Below are positions 11,568 to 23,318 of a stretch of 64,000 nucleotides of DNA, in pieces. Both the position numbers and the translations under genes were made by a program. The stretch comes from Mercurialis annua (taxonomy: Eukaryota > Streptophyta > Magnoliopsida > Malpighiales > Euphorbiaceae), in NCBI RefSeq assembly GCF_937616625.2, contig NC_065576.1:16060501-16124500 (forward strand), read 5' to 3'. The notes under the pieces were generated by a model. That model had not been told where the DNA came from. It saw only the letters and a program-made list of their open reading frames with translations, and made no database searches. Every line of letters begins with the position of its first letter. Position 1 is the first letter of the stretch.

Positions 11568-12165
11568 ACGATTCAATAGAAATAAAAATTATGATTGAAA
11601 TAATTTTCCGGTGAAAAAAGAGGGGTAAATTAGAGTATTATTTTATTAAGGTAAGAAGACGATTAGAATTAATTGTGTTTTATTAGGTATAATTAGAGTT
11701 TTGATTAAGTAAAATATAATTAATTAGGATTAATTGTGTTTTATTAGTTTAATTAATGTATAATTAGAGCTTTGATTAATTAGAATATGATTATTTAAGT
11801 TAATTAAATAAAATTAAGAAACTTATTCTCTCAAGGGCTTTCTTGATACAAAAACGCAAGTTTTGGATTTATTTGTACCAAAAGCGACGAGATTTATTCA
11901 TTTGATATTTTGTGCCAAGTTGAGGGGGTGAATTTAATCTTTGTTCTACTCGAAACTCATGAAATTATAAAATTCATAAGAAACTTGTTTGAAAGCTCAT
12001 TTGAACTTTTAAAAATTGCTATGAAACTATGATAAAACTATTAATTTTAATTATGAAACTCACATTGAATTCATTTGAAAATTGAAACTGATTTCAAATT
12101 TGAAGAAACTAATTGGAAGCTGTTATAAAATTATTAAATGTTTTTATAAAACTCATTTGTAAATT
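11568..12165. other. AT-rich flank with degenerate GAAACT repeats, no gene
   Basis: Host-side or older-element DNA with no supportable gene. From about 11940 it consists of loosely repeated units like TGAAACTNATTTGAAA. The same texture resumes at 21825-22170, so the Mutator-like and CACTA elements were inserted into one block. Confidence 0.6.
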
Positions 12166-13256
12166 GGCTTATTCACCAAAAAAATGACAAATCTTTGCGG
12201 TTTGAGTTAATTTTAGCCAAACCTTTAAAACCCACCATATTTAGTCAGACCTTAGACTGTCCGTTTTTTTTAGCCATCTGCGAATCAAACCGGATTTTGT
12301 GCCTATATGTCATCCACGTTAGTGCCCACTCAACAAAATTAGCTGACATGACACATTCCAAATCACTAATACAAATCTAACCAAACCAAAGAGTAAATCA
12401 AACAAAACCAAATTAAACTAAATCAAATAACTTCAAAAATTATTTCTTTTTAAAATAAATTTCACAAAAGTATATTTAATTAAAATAAATATTCATTATC
12501 TCAATATTTTTATTTATTCCGATTAAAATTCACTATGACTAATAAATTTATTTAAATTTAATTTTAATTAATTTTTATATAATTTTAATTAGTTAAATAA
12601 AAAATATAAAAAAATTAAATCAACTAAAATTGACATAAAAAAATTTCAAATACCGCTAATTTTCTCCCTGAATCTATTCCGAAACTACAATTTTCTATCC
12701 GCAAAAAAAAAAAAATCAAACCGACCGCCGGAAATTTTCTCTGGCGGTCTTCCTCAATCTGTTTTTCTTTGGAAGAACATGCCATGTTCTTCCATGGAAG
12801 AACATAGTATTTTCTTCCATGGAAGAACATACGTAGATCTCTTCTTCTACAGAAAAAATAGATCTCGCGATCTGTTCTTCCATGGAAGAACAGGTCGAGG
12901 AGGACCGCCGGAAAAAATTCTGGCGGTCGATTTGAGTTGGCAGAAGGATATTTTGTGTTTCTGAGTAAATTTAGAAAAAATACAATATATTAATATTAAT
13001 TTTTTAAAATATTTATGACTTTTAAAAAATAATTTTTGAATTGATTTGATTTAGTTGGATTTGGATTTATTTGATTTACTCTTTGGTTTGGTTGGATTTG
13101 AGTTAGTGATTTGGAATGTGCCATGTCAGCTAGTTTTGTTGAGTGGGCACTGACGTGGATGACATGTAGGCACATGGCTAAATATGGTCGTTTTTAAAGG
13201 TTTGGCTATAATTGACTCAAACCGCAAAGGTTTGGCATTTTTTTGGTGAATAAGCC
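12166..13256. mobile_element. non-autonomous Mutator-like foldback element (1091 bp)
   Basis: The ends are long inverted repeats: GGCTTATTCACCAAAAAAAT at 12166 matches the reverse complement of the sequence ending at 13256, and similarity continues for about 240-270 bp, with an extra stretch of about 60 bp in the left arm (around 12243-12305). The flanking 9-mers TTGTAAATT (12157-12165) and TTATAAGTT (13257-13265) agree at 7 of 9 positions, as expected for an aged 9-bp Mutator-type target duplication. There is no transposase. The centre is AT-rich apart from a palindromic block. Confidence 0.8.
12723..12930. repeat. perfect palindromes inside the Mutator-like element
   Basis: TGTTCTTCCATGGAAGAACA is a perfect 20-bp palindrome at 12785-12804 and 12873-12892; a shortened copy is at 12812-12829. 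The cluster is framed by two GACCGCCGGAAA...TGGCGGTC inverted repeats (about 12723-12750 and 12903-12929). The whole block can fold on itself. No protein is encoded. Confidence 0.88.
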
Positions 13257-13275
13257 TTATAAGTTTAACTATAAT

Positions 13276-13780
13276 CACTACTAGAATGTCCGAAGATAGC
13301 GACGGAAATACCGACGGACGCAATTTCCGTCGCTATATAATACATTACCGACAGAGATCGGCGACAAATACAATTCCATCGCCAATTTTCCAAGAACTTG
13401 AGGCGGGAAGAGGGAAAGCACACTCCCGCGCTTTTGCCGACTGATATTGCCGACGGATTACATAGCCGTCGGGAAATTTACCGACAGAAGGTATCATCCG
13501 TCGCCAATTTTCCAGGAAGTTGAGGCGCGAAGTGGCAAAGGAAACTCCCGCCTTTTTTACGACTGCCTCTGCCGACGGATAAAGGAATCCGTCGGGAAAA
13601 GTTGCCGATGGAAGTCATATCCGTCGACACTCTTCCACATCTTTAAACGATGAGTTTGACAGCTAAGGTTACCGACGGATTATTTACTAATCCGTCGGTA
13701 ATGCCCGACTAAATGAAACACAGCGTTTTAGGGCTACGTTTATCGACGGATTAGTCCGTCGGTAAATTTAGCCCTAAAAC
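13276..13780. repeat. CACTA left terminal and subterminal repeat region
   Basis: The terminal repeat is followed by many short CCGACGGA / TCCGTCGG copies, often as facing pairs such as CCGACGGATT...AATCCGTCGG. In En/Spm elements such motifs are binding sites for the TNPA protein. A second form, TAGCGACGGA / TCCGTCGCTA, occurs at the extreme end (13298-13337). Confidence 0.88.
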
Positions 13781-15599
13781 GCGAGGCAGCCTTCTTCTTC
13801 CCCATTTCTGCAGCCGCTTCTTTTCTTCTCCGCCTTTTCTTCTCTTCTCCGCCTTCCACCCACCTTCGCTGCCGCCTTCCACCCACCTTCGCTGCCGCCT
13901 TCCACCGCTGCCGCCTCCCCTGCCGCCTCCGCCTGCGCTGCCGCCTTCCATTTCTTCCGGCCACCAACGCCGCCGCCGGTCATCTTCTCCGGTTTGCGAT
14001 TTCAGGTTAGTAATGTTTTTATTTATTATTTTGTTTTTATTGTATTTATTTGTAATTAATTTTTTAATTTTTTAAAAATAGTGAACTGCCGCCCGCTGCC
14101 GCACACTGCCGCCTGCCGCCGTCGCCGCTTTCCGCTGCCTGCAGTTTTGCCGCCGTCCACCTAGGTTAGTTTTTATAAAATTTGATTTTAATTAAATTAA
14201 GTTATTATAATTGTAGTAGATTGAATTAAATAGTTAGTATATTTAGATTAGGTTAGATTAAATTAGGTGTTTATTTAGATTAGGTTAGATTAAATTAAAT
14301 ATTTAGATTAAATTAAACTTATTTAGATTAGGTTAAATTAAATAGTTAGTTTATTTAGATCAGGTCAGATTAAATTAAATTAGGTGTTTATTAAAATTAA
14401 ATTAGGTTTGATAATAGCCTAATTAGGTTTATTTTAATTAAGTTTTTAGTTTATTTAAAATCGATTATATATTAGCCTAATTAGGTTTATTTGGTAAATA
14501 ACCGTTTCATTTTTAATTAATTAGTAATTAACCGGTTAATTAAGCCTAATTGATAAACATATTTAATTTAGGTCAAATGTGTTAAGTAAGGTTAATTTAA
14601 TACGTAATTAGTAAATAACCGTTTAATTACTTAATTAATTTATAATTGTAGGCTAAATTTATAATATTTGGTAATTTTATAATTAAATAGTAATTATTGG
14701 ACGTTTGATGAATTAGGTTTCAATTGTGTTATTTTTGCATTAGTAATTAAAAATAATTGTGATTAATTGAGAATTATCTTAAATTGAAAACATTAACTTG
14801 AATTGGTATGTTGGATATTTTCGTATATGTTTTATTTGCTTGCAGGCTTTCCCTGAAAAATGGGTGATGCTCATTTTTAGGGGAAATGCTGTCCGATTTT
14901 CGTTAAAAAATAATAACAGTTAGATTAGAAAATAATAACAATTAGATTAAAATTTTATTGTAGACTTCTCTCTGCTGTGCATTCCTGGTAGCCGGTGACA
15001 GTAGACGCCTGCTCCGATTTTTCTGACCGGGATCCAGCGTTGGCTTGCGGTTCTGCCCTACAACAAGTTGGTTTTATTTCTTTTTGTATTTCATTTACAT
15101 AGTTAGATTAAAAACACTTCACATTAATTAATTAAACACGATTTTATTCCCACCGAATAAAATCGTAATCCTAGCCGTAGATTTCCCGTCTCGTGTGTTC
15201 AATCTATTGAACGACACGGGATTGTACAGTTTGTACAGTTCGCAAAACTCGTGCTTCGGTGATCTGATTGCCAAAAACATATATGCGTAGTTACGGTAGA
15301 AAATTATTTTGTGGTTTTTCTAGCGTTTGTTCTCCGGGTGCCTATTACTATATGCCGCGTAACGCTTGTTCTTCACAGAATATTTAATCAGCGTTACTCG
15401 GGATATAGTACATAGCGCACTTAAGGAGAACGACGCTGGAAGGCTGCCGAATATTTTTTTTCGTTCCTACACATATATGGTGGTCGGGTTACGGGCGCCA
15501 GTTTTGCGAATGGGATAGGTCCATAGCCTTTTAGCAGTCAATTACATTGACGTTGCTACCCTTGAGCCTGTAAACCACCTAATTATTTATGCAACAGAC
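13781..15599 (+). other. CACTA 5' untranslated region and introns, no gene
   Basis: A C/T-rich, GCC-repetitive stretch (13780-14005) and a second one (14085-14163) are each followed by AG-GTTAGT-like donor sites and AT-rich intron-like DNA, so they look like non-coding 5' exons. A block at 14846-14905 (CCCTGAAAAATGGGTGATGC and following) recurs at 20530-20590 in an intron of the TNPA-type gene. Open frames on the opposite strand here (Arg/Gly-rich) are composition artefacts. Confidence 0.55.
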
Positions 15600-18500
15600 A
15601 TGAATCAGGACCGCAGTTGGATGTATATTAGACATAGTAATGGATTGCTAGCGGAAGGATTTTTTGATAAGGTTGAGGAGTTTGTCGACTTTGCTTTACG
15701 ACATCCTAAATGTAAGAGTGGGGCAAAAATCAAATGGCCGTGCTCTAGGAGAAAATGCAGAAACACAAATTACCGAGATCCAGAAGATGTCAAGTTACAT
15801 GTGTTGCAGTCTAGGTTTGTTGAAGATTACCAAGTGTGGGTTCATCACGGTGAGGGCACTGTCCTGAATCCTTCTCCTTGGGCACAACCACCGGGTAATT
15901 ACGATCAGTTTGACTACGGAAATGACGAGGACGGTTTTGATGCAGTTCAGAGAATGGTGATCGATGCAGATGGTCCTGAAATGTTTACTGATGAAGAGCC
16001 TCCTAATCAAGAAGCCCAGAGATTTTATGATATGATGCGTTCGGCGGAAGAAGAAATATGGCCCGGGAATAACAGACACTCCCCTTTGTCCGCGGCAACT
16101 AACATGTTGGACATTAAATGTCGCCATCAGGGTTTAGTTGCTTTAATTGACGACATTTGTAGTTTAATGCAAGAATTGCTGCCAGAGGACAACAAGATGC
16201 CATCGAATTTTTCTAAAATTAAAAAGCTGGTGAAAGGTTTGGGGTTGCTGGTGAAAGGTTTGGGGTTGCCGGTGGAGGTTATTGACTGCTGTTTTTACAA
16301 CTGCATGCTTTTCTAGGGGGAAGATGAGGCTTTAACGTATTGTAAAGTTTGTGGCCACGAACGGTGGAAACCAGTTACCAAAAGCAATTCTTCCAGAAAA
16401 CGAAAGGCCAACGTGCCATATAAGAAGATGTTTTATTTTCCAATTACTCCGAGGCTGCAGAGGTTGTATGCTTCGAAAGCCACAGCTGGGCATATGACAT
16501 GGCATGCCAAACATGAAATGGAAGACGGGAAAATGTGTCATCCGTCTGATTCTCCAGCTTGGAAACGGTTTAGTGAGTTGCATACGGATTTTGCTGACGA
16601 ACCTCGAAATGTTAGACTTGGCTTATGCACTGATGGGTTTCAACCGTTTGGCAGTTTCGGGTCACCTTATTCTTCATGAACGGTAATTGTGACGCCTTAT
16701 TATCTGCCTCCAGGCATGTGCATGAAGGATGAGTTCAAGTTTTTAACGATACTTGTCCCGGGTCCGCGTAATCCGAAAAACACTATGGACATTTTCCTCC
16801 AGCCGTTGATAGTAGAGTTAAACCAATTGTGGGAATCTGGGATCTGGACCTTTGTTATTCACAAGCGTCAGAACTTTCAGATGAAAGCGGCCCTTATGTG
16901 GACAATTAATGATTTCTCGGCCTATTCAATGCTATCTGGTTGGAGCACATTAGGTAGATTGGCATGTCCATATTGCATGGAAGATACGAATGCATTCACA
17001 CTTACTGAGAGTGGTAAACAATCATGGTTTGACTGCCACAGAAAGTTTCTACCTCCGGGGCATCGTTTTCGTCGAAATGTCACAGATTTTTGAAAAGGTA
17101 AACAAGAAAAAAAACCATTTTCGTAGGGTGAAAACAGGAGATGAACTGTTGGCAGAGGTGGACCACCTAGGGTTTAGGAGGGCATATGAGCCCGATGCAA
17201 AAGCTATTAATGCCGATTTGTCGAAGAAGTGTGGTTGGAACAGAAAAAGTATATTTTGGGATTTGCCGTATTGGAGAACAAATGTGATTCGGCATAATTT
17301 TGATGTCATGCATATCGAGAAAAATATTTTTGACAACGTTTTCAATGCCGTGCTGAATGTTCCTGGGAAGACTAAGGACCATGCAAAATCTAGGGCAGAG
17401 TTAAATGATCTTTGCGATCGTCCGGAACTAGCACACGACCCAACTATTGGTAGATATCCGAATTATGCTCTGGACAAGGAAAAAAAAATTATTGCTAGAA
17501 TGGATTCAGCAAATTAAATTCCCGGATGGTTACGTGTCAAACTTGTCTCGGTGTGTTGATTCAACCAAACAGAAAATGATGGGCATGAAAAGCCACGACT
17601 GTCATGTGTTTATGCAGCGACTCCTACCAATTGCGCTGTGTGAGCTTCTCCCAAAAGAGATATGGGAGCCTATAGCAGAGTTGAGTATCTTCTTCAGGGA
17701 GTTAACTGCTACATCACTTAAGGGCGAGGATCTGAAACGTATGGAAGAAGAAATCCCGAAGATACTTTGCAAGTTGGAACGCATATTTCCTCCCAGCTTT
17801 TTTGATTCGATGGAACATCTTCCTGTACACCTTCCATACGAAGCTAGAATGGCTGGACCGGTTCAGTATCGGTGGATGTATCCATTTGAAAGGTGATGTA
17901 AATATATCTCTTTTATATTCATCGGGTGTTGTTTGAAGTGTTTAATTGTATTAATCAATTCATGATTGAACAGATATTTGCGGAAATTGAAAAAAAAGGT
18001 ATCCAATAAAAGTCGGGTGGAAGGCATCATTAGTAGCGGATACCTAATATAGGAAACAGCAAAATTTGCGTCTTTTTATTTTACGGATGGTGATCCGACG
18101 TTACCCTGTCGACTGCAAATAAATGAGGTATTCGATACCGATATGGATGATGATGTCGACCGACTTTCAATTTTCAGAACAGTTGGGGAACCCATAGGTG
18201 CCTGCCGCAAAAGACATCTGGACGAGTCTGAATATGTCGCCGCCCGGAGTTACGTCCTTTTAAATTGTGCGGAAATTGAACCTTACAGAGAGTAAGCATT
18301 GCTTCTACACTTTTCAATGTATTACTGAGTTACAAAATTTAATTCGCCAGCTCACAAATTCTCATGTATTCTTCTGAAAGTGTTTTCGAGGATGAATTGC
18401 ATGCAATCAACCCCGCAATCACGCGGATCGAAGTTGAAGGAAAGTTAGAAAGGGAATTTGCGTCCTGGTTTGAAGGACATGTAAGTATTGGCGACGTACG

Positions 18501-19251
18501 TCTTCTTTTATTTCTCGTTCGTTTTAATTGCTGACTCATGTAAATATTTACTGTCCTGCAGGTGAAGGACCCAGCTACATGTACGAATCCCTATATTCTG
18601 AGTCTTGCGAAAGGCCCACTTAGATCAGTCAAAACATATAAGGGATATCGTGTAAACTGGTTCAAATTCAATACTCAAGATTATGGCGAGGATCGAGTTA
18701 CTATGAATAGTGGAGTTTGTGTTAAAGGGTCTCTCTTCGGTCTAGCCGTAAGCGACTTTTATGGAATGCTAACTGACATTATTGAGATAGAGTATCCAGC
18801 TCTGCCAATTAAAAGGACCGTCCTATTTAAATGCGATTGGTTTGATCCAACTCCAAATGTGGTTATGTCAGTGCATCGTCGATACAACATGGTAGACGTT
18901 AATCACAGAAGGAGGTACAACAAGTACGAACCTTTTATTCTAGCCGAACAGTGCGGTCAAGTCCATTACTTACCATACCCAAGTAAAAGACGAGATAAAA
19001 AGGACCGGTGGGCAGTATGCAGGATAAAGGCTAGATCTGAGCTTGACATGCCAGAGGAGGTTATTCTGGCTTTCCAGGACGACGTCGTAGAACATGCTCT
19101 TAATGTGGAAACAACTGATGATCCGATTAATTTGGTTGACCCGGACGAGGAAGCAGATGAGGAGGCGTTGGAAATGACGCCAACAGCAGAGATAGCCGAT
19201 GATTTTCTACCATCCTCATCAGACAAACTGGAGGACTACGAAGAGTTGTAG
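15600..19251 (+). pseudogene. TNP2-type CACTA transposase, disabled
   Basis: The family catalyses CACTA excision and insertion. Order of domains: transposase-associated N-terminus (RSWMYIRHSNGLLAEGFFDK; CSRRKCRN), a CKVCGHERW zinc-type motif, the tnp2 core (LCTDGFQPFGSFG; PPGMCMKDEFKFLTILVPGP; CPYCMEDTNAF; WDLPYWRTNVIRHNFDVMHI), a DUF4218-type region (FPDGYVSNLSRCVD; MEHLPVHLPYEARMAGPVQ) and a DUF4216-type C-terminus (TVLFKCDWFDPTPN). Introns with GT/AG ends fit at 17893-17973, 18292-18350 and 18481-18561. Damage: TAG 16314-16316 and TGA 16677-16679, both at expected Trp codons; frameshifts near 17088 and in an A run near 17490; TAG near 18051. A 21-bp tandem duplication (VKGLGLL/VKGLGLP) lies near 16227-16270. 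Confidence 0.92.
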
Positions 19252-19421
19252 TGTAGGGCTAATTAATGTAATAGAATCCGTATGACTAGTATTGTTACAT
19301 GCATTAATGACTGATATTTATGTTTTTTTATATGTATGTTTCTCGACGAATTGATTAATTATTTATTGATATTTGTTATTTATGTACGAAATTGTATGTG
19401 CATATCTACTTCTTTATAGAT

Positions 19422-21101
19422 ATGAGGGGTCAGGGTAGCCGCAGACATGTTCAGGACCGTCGACAGGGAGATCCGAGAGACACTCCCCCCACAGATGCTC
19501 CACCTGACGGGGATGATCCGCAGCTTGAGGCGGCGCCTGGGCCGCAGAGGGAGGCCCAGCAGCAGGTCGAGTATGAGATTGATGCCTCGGGGAGGTTAAT
19601 GGTCGCACCTGACGCTCTGAGGTATCACTGTTATCCATTTTTTAAAGTTTAGTTATAAAACACTATTTGAACTAATTTTATGTTTTGAAATGACAGGGAG
19701 CGGCTACATGACAGCGAGAAGGTCTCCAGAGGCTTGCTGGACATCTTTCGTTCCTGCTGGTTCATAGAAGGTTCTTCCTGGAAGGGATTGAAGGCGGAGC
19801 AGAAGACGTTCTACTGGGAGGAGTTCAAGGTAATATTTACATTAACATTTTATTCAATTTTCAGTTTCATATTATTCAAATTTACTAATTAATTATCTAT
19901 TTATATGTTAAATACGTGCAGAAGAAGTTTTGGTGGGACTCCATCTATCCCGAGCAGGCGATTAGAGATGTCTTTATGAGACATGCTGCTAATCGTTACA
20001 AGGACACAATTCACGCGATGAAGAGTGTCAGGGATAACAGTGTCACAGATGATATTTGGGCGGCATGGAATGCGATCTGGGATACGGCTGAGGCGAAGAG
20101 GAAGTCTGCCATCGCTCGGGCTAACAGGATGAGTGAGCCGTCAGGGCCCGGGACTGGACCGGTGCGGCACACGGCAGGATCGCGCTCAGCTGTGAAGCAT
20201 ATGACCGTTTTGGTAAGTTCTCTAAATTTGTATTCTTCAGACTTAAATGATTATAGTGTTTAAATGTTCATTATTTACATCAAATTCAATTTATGGTTTT
20301 TTGTCTCAGAGTCAGGAGCTCGGTCGTCCTGCGACATATGCTGAGTTGCATGTTCGTATGCACTCGACGAAGGACGATCGGAACAAGTATGTCGACAAGA
20401 GGTCGCAGGATAAGTATGTAAGTCTGATGTAACTTGAAATTGAATTGTTATTACTTGATTATAGTTAAAACATGTGAAATATAAATTGTGAACTGTGAAT
20501 TGTATATAGCCCATGTGTGTTTGCATGAAGTCCCTGAAAATGGGTGATGCTCGTATTATAGAGGAGATGCTGCCGAATTTTAGTTAGGAATTTAAAGTTA
20601 ACTATTTTTGTTTTAGATTATCGAAATCGTACTAACTTGACTACCTGTTTATTTTTTCAGGAGCGTTTCCTTGCAGAGCGTGCAGCTGCGACCCAGTCCT
20701 CCCCGGCTGAGGGCAGCTCGTCGACGCCGCAGTCCATCGACGAGAACGAACTGTTCTTGTCTCTCGAGGCGGTGAAGAAGCAGCGGGTTTACGGAGTTGG
20801 TTCAGCTTCAGCTTCGTACATCGCGTCATTCAAGGGCACCGGTGTGCGCCGCGGCTCCTGCTCGTCGTCCCAGCAGACTCACCCGACTGAGGACATCGAG
20901 GAGCGGATCCAGAGAGAGGTATCCGCTCGTGTGCAAGGGACGCGGGAAGAGATTCAGAGGGATGTGGAGTCTTCCGTCGACGAGCGGATTGCTGAGAGGG
21001 TCCGCTCGGAGCTGGCAAAGATGATGAGCTCTCTACCGCCAGCCATTCGCCCCCCGCAGCCCCCCTCAGGTCCAGATGACGAGGATATTACTAGACTTTA
21101 G
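19422..21101 (+). CDS. TNPA-type CACTA protein (Transposase_24-like), five exons, intact
   Basis: Exons 19422-19621, 19697-19829, 19922-20212, 20310-20417 and 20661-21101 join in phase across GT/AG introns into a 390-residue protein without stops. The N-terminus is Arg/Pro/Gln-rich. Next comes the domain typical of plant En/Spm second proteins (LLDIFRSCWFIEGSSWKGLK, FKKKFWWDSIYP, RYKDTIHAMK, then GRPATYAELHVRMHSTK). The C-terminus is a charged, probable coiled coil ending in a Pro-rich tail. In maize En/Spm the equivalent protein binds subterminal repeats and assists the transposase; here the targets would be the CCGACGG motifs. It is unusual that this gene is clean while the adjoining transposase has several lesions. 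Exon limits are read from splice consensus and frame only. Confidence 0.85.
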
Positions 21102-21254
21102 TTTTTTGTATTCCTATACAGTATTATGTTTATAAACATCAACGAATTTGTTAACGTTTTTTCCGTATTTATATATAGATACTTTTGATTGATTTTATTT
21201 AGTGTGTTTGTATGTGTATATTATTTTTGTAATTCTGAACAGGTATAATAGACA

Positions 21255-21821
21255 AAAAACATCCCATAACGGGCAGGAAAACGGCAATTTTTTTGTCGGA
21301 AATGAAGCCGTTTTGCTGACGGGTTTCTTCCTTTACCGACAGATTAATCCGTCGGTAATTCCATACCGTTTTTCGACAACAAACAGTACCGACGGATTAT
21401 CCGTCGGTAAAGAAAAAAAGGGACGACGGAATTTACCGACGGATTATCCGTCGGTAAACCCGCCGACGGAATATCCGTCGGTATATCGTTGGATCATCGT
21501 CGGCAATGTCCCTCTATCACCGACAGTTTTACCGACGATTATCCGTCGCAACATTTACCGACGGAAAAATCGGTCGGTAAAACGTTGGATCTTCGTCGGT
21601 GTGTTGGTCACAACTCACCGACGGACGTCGAATTTTACCGACCATTTTTTTTCCGTCGGTGATGTTTCCCGACGGATAGTTTTTGTTGCCAAAGAATGCC
21701 GACGAAAAGTGTGCCGACGGATTGTATCCGTCGGCAATCCGTCGGAAAAGCAGTTTCCCGACGGATTTCCATGTGTTAGTGACGGAAAATTCCGTCGCTA
21801 ACACCAGACATTCCTGTAGTG
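21255..21821. repeat. CACTA right subterminal and terminal repeat region
   Basis: Dense CCGACGGATTATCCGTCGG-type inverted motifs (well over ten), then TAGCGACGGA / TCCGTCGCTA near the end and the terminal CACTA repeat ending at 21821. Confidence 0.9.
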
Positions 21822-22225
21822 AATGAAACTTACTTGAAACTGATTTAAAGTCACAAAACTCAACTGAAACTCATATTTAACTCTTTTCAAAGTGAAACGT
21901 TTCCGAAATATTTATGAAACTAGTAAGAAGTTCGTTTGAACATTTGAAATTAATTTGAACTTTTATGAAATTACAACAGAATCATTATGAAATTCTTATA
22001 ATTTTTTTGATGAAGTTAATTTGAAGTGAATTTTAATGAAACTAATTGTTACGATACTAATGAATTGGTTATGGAACTCTAATGAAACTTATTTTAAAAT
22101 CAATTTAAACTTATGAAATTTTTATGGAAGTCATTAATATTCATTTGAGATTCTGCAAAACTTGTTTGAAACTGTTCGCGGGAAAATATTTCCATACTTG
22201 AATTTTTCAATTTGTAGATGGGTAA
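21822..22225. other. AT-rich flank, no gene
   Basis: Continuation of the GAAACT-rich flank seen before 12166. From 22173 it becomes one end of a repeat whose second copy starts at 36037. The last five bases, GGTAA, form the target duplication of the Tat element. Confidence 0.6.
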
Positions 22226-22827
22226 TGATAACTTGTGAATCACGTAGGTAATCTCGAATCTAGAGTGTCTTCAGGAATGCACCTGAAACTCATAAACAAC
22301 CGTTACAAGGGCGCCAGAATGTGATTCCTACAAGCCTCTCCGACTGTTAAGCTAGTAACCATTTAAGTGAATGAAAAAAAAGAGAAGTGAAAATGAGCTA
22401 TGAGTTGAGAGAAAAGGAGCATTAACATTTTTACCTATGTTTTCTAAGTCTTTGTCTTGGGTATGTTGTCTCTTTGTTTGGATCGACAATTCTGATTTTG
22501 TTCTCTTTGTTTGTGTATAGAATACTGGAGATGTCAGAGTACCTTCTGTCAAATTTTGTTTTTATAATCAGGCAAATCCTACTCGGTCGGCCGAGATGGT
22601 CTCTATACTGTGTAATTGGGTAAATCCTACTCGGTTGTCCGAGCAAGTCTTTCTTTGTTATCTGTGTTGCTTAGCTAGCCGAGATGGTCCCTTCTGAGCA
22701 AGGTGTTGTCTGATTGTTTGCCTTTGTGATGTTATCGTCTTGACTATCTCGTTGGCAATGTCGGTTTTGAAGGTGAGGATAACTGATTAAGTTCCTTTTT
22801 GAGATTGTTCCATCTATCTTGTTATCA
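22226..22827 (-). repeat. Tat element 3' LTR
   Basis: It begins TGATAACTTG and ends ATCTTGTTATCA. It matches the other LTR through most of its length, including AATCACGTAGG and GGCGCCAGAATGTGATTCC. Confidence 0.92.
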
Positions 22828-22830
22828 CAA

Positions 22831-22842
22831 GTCCCCCCTAGT
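22831..22842 (-). other. Tat element polypurine tract
   Basis: On the minus strand this reads CTAGGGGGGACTTG, next to the 3' LTR, as expected for the plus-strand primer of a Tat element in minus orientation. Confidence 0.8.
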
Positions 22843-23059
22843 TTGATGGATGTTTATGTCCGTGCTTGGTTTTTTACGTTCGTTGTCGGTTTTTTCTTGG
22901 TCAGTTTTCTGGCTTTTTATGTTTGCGACTTTTGGATTGCTTACTTTTCTTGCTGTGTACGTTTTGTGACACGTGTTCTTAATTTACTACCGTCGGTTGA
23001 CATCTGTTCTCCACTAACATATTTATTGAGGCGTTGTTTGAGTTGCCCAGCTTCGGTTT

Positions 23060-23069
23060 TATATATAAA
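23060..23069 (+). promoter_or_regulatory. candidate TATA box of the antisense ORF
   Basis: TATATATAAA on the plus strand lies between the 3' LTR and the antisense ORF. It is followed by a C/T-rich stretch and by a possible 5' intron (donor GTAAGTAC near 23169; acceptor ...TGTGTAG near 23271). This fits independent transcription against the element's own direction. Confidence 0.5.
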
Positions 23070-23318
23070 CCATTCTTGTTTTCATTTTTCTACTTTTTCT
23101 CATTCTTTTTTCTCTTCCTTTCTTTGCTCCTTCAGAAGAGTTGTGTTTCTAATTTGAAGATTCATCAGTAAGTACTTTTTTCTTGCGTTTTGATCTTTTG
23201 TTGTTGTCTTTTCTTGTTTTTATTGTTTGTTCTTCGTGTTCTTGGGTATTTTTGCATGTTAGGTTTGTGTAGTTGGGTTGGGTGATTTATTTTTAGTTGT
23301 TTTTTCTTCTCGGTTTAA

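Larger units (their letters stand above)
13276..21821 (+). mobile_element. CACTA (En/Spm-type) DNA transposon, 8546 bp
   Basis: The left end is CACTACTAGAATGTC and the right end, reverse-complemented, is CACTACAGGAATGTC (13 of 15 identical). The 3-bp target duplication AAT is exact (13273-13275 and 21822-21824). Subterminal regions are dense in CCGACGG and CCGTCGGTAA motifs in both orientations. Inside are the two genes expected of an autonomous CACTA element: a TNP2-type transposase and a TNPA-type DNA-binding protein, both on +. The transposase is broken, so the copy probably cannot move alone. Confidence 0.96.

Noticed and set aside
13740..13983. Three overlapping open frames on the minus strand, Arg/Gly/Lys-rich
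   Set aside because: They are produced by a C/T-rich, GCC-repetitive stretch that fits a non-coding 5' exon of the CACTA element; no domain and extreme composition.
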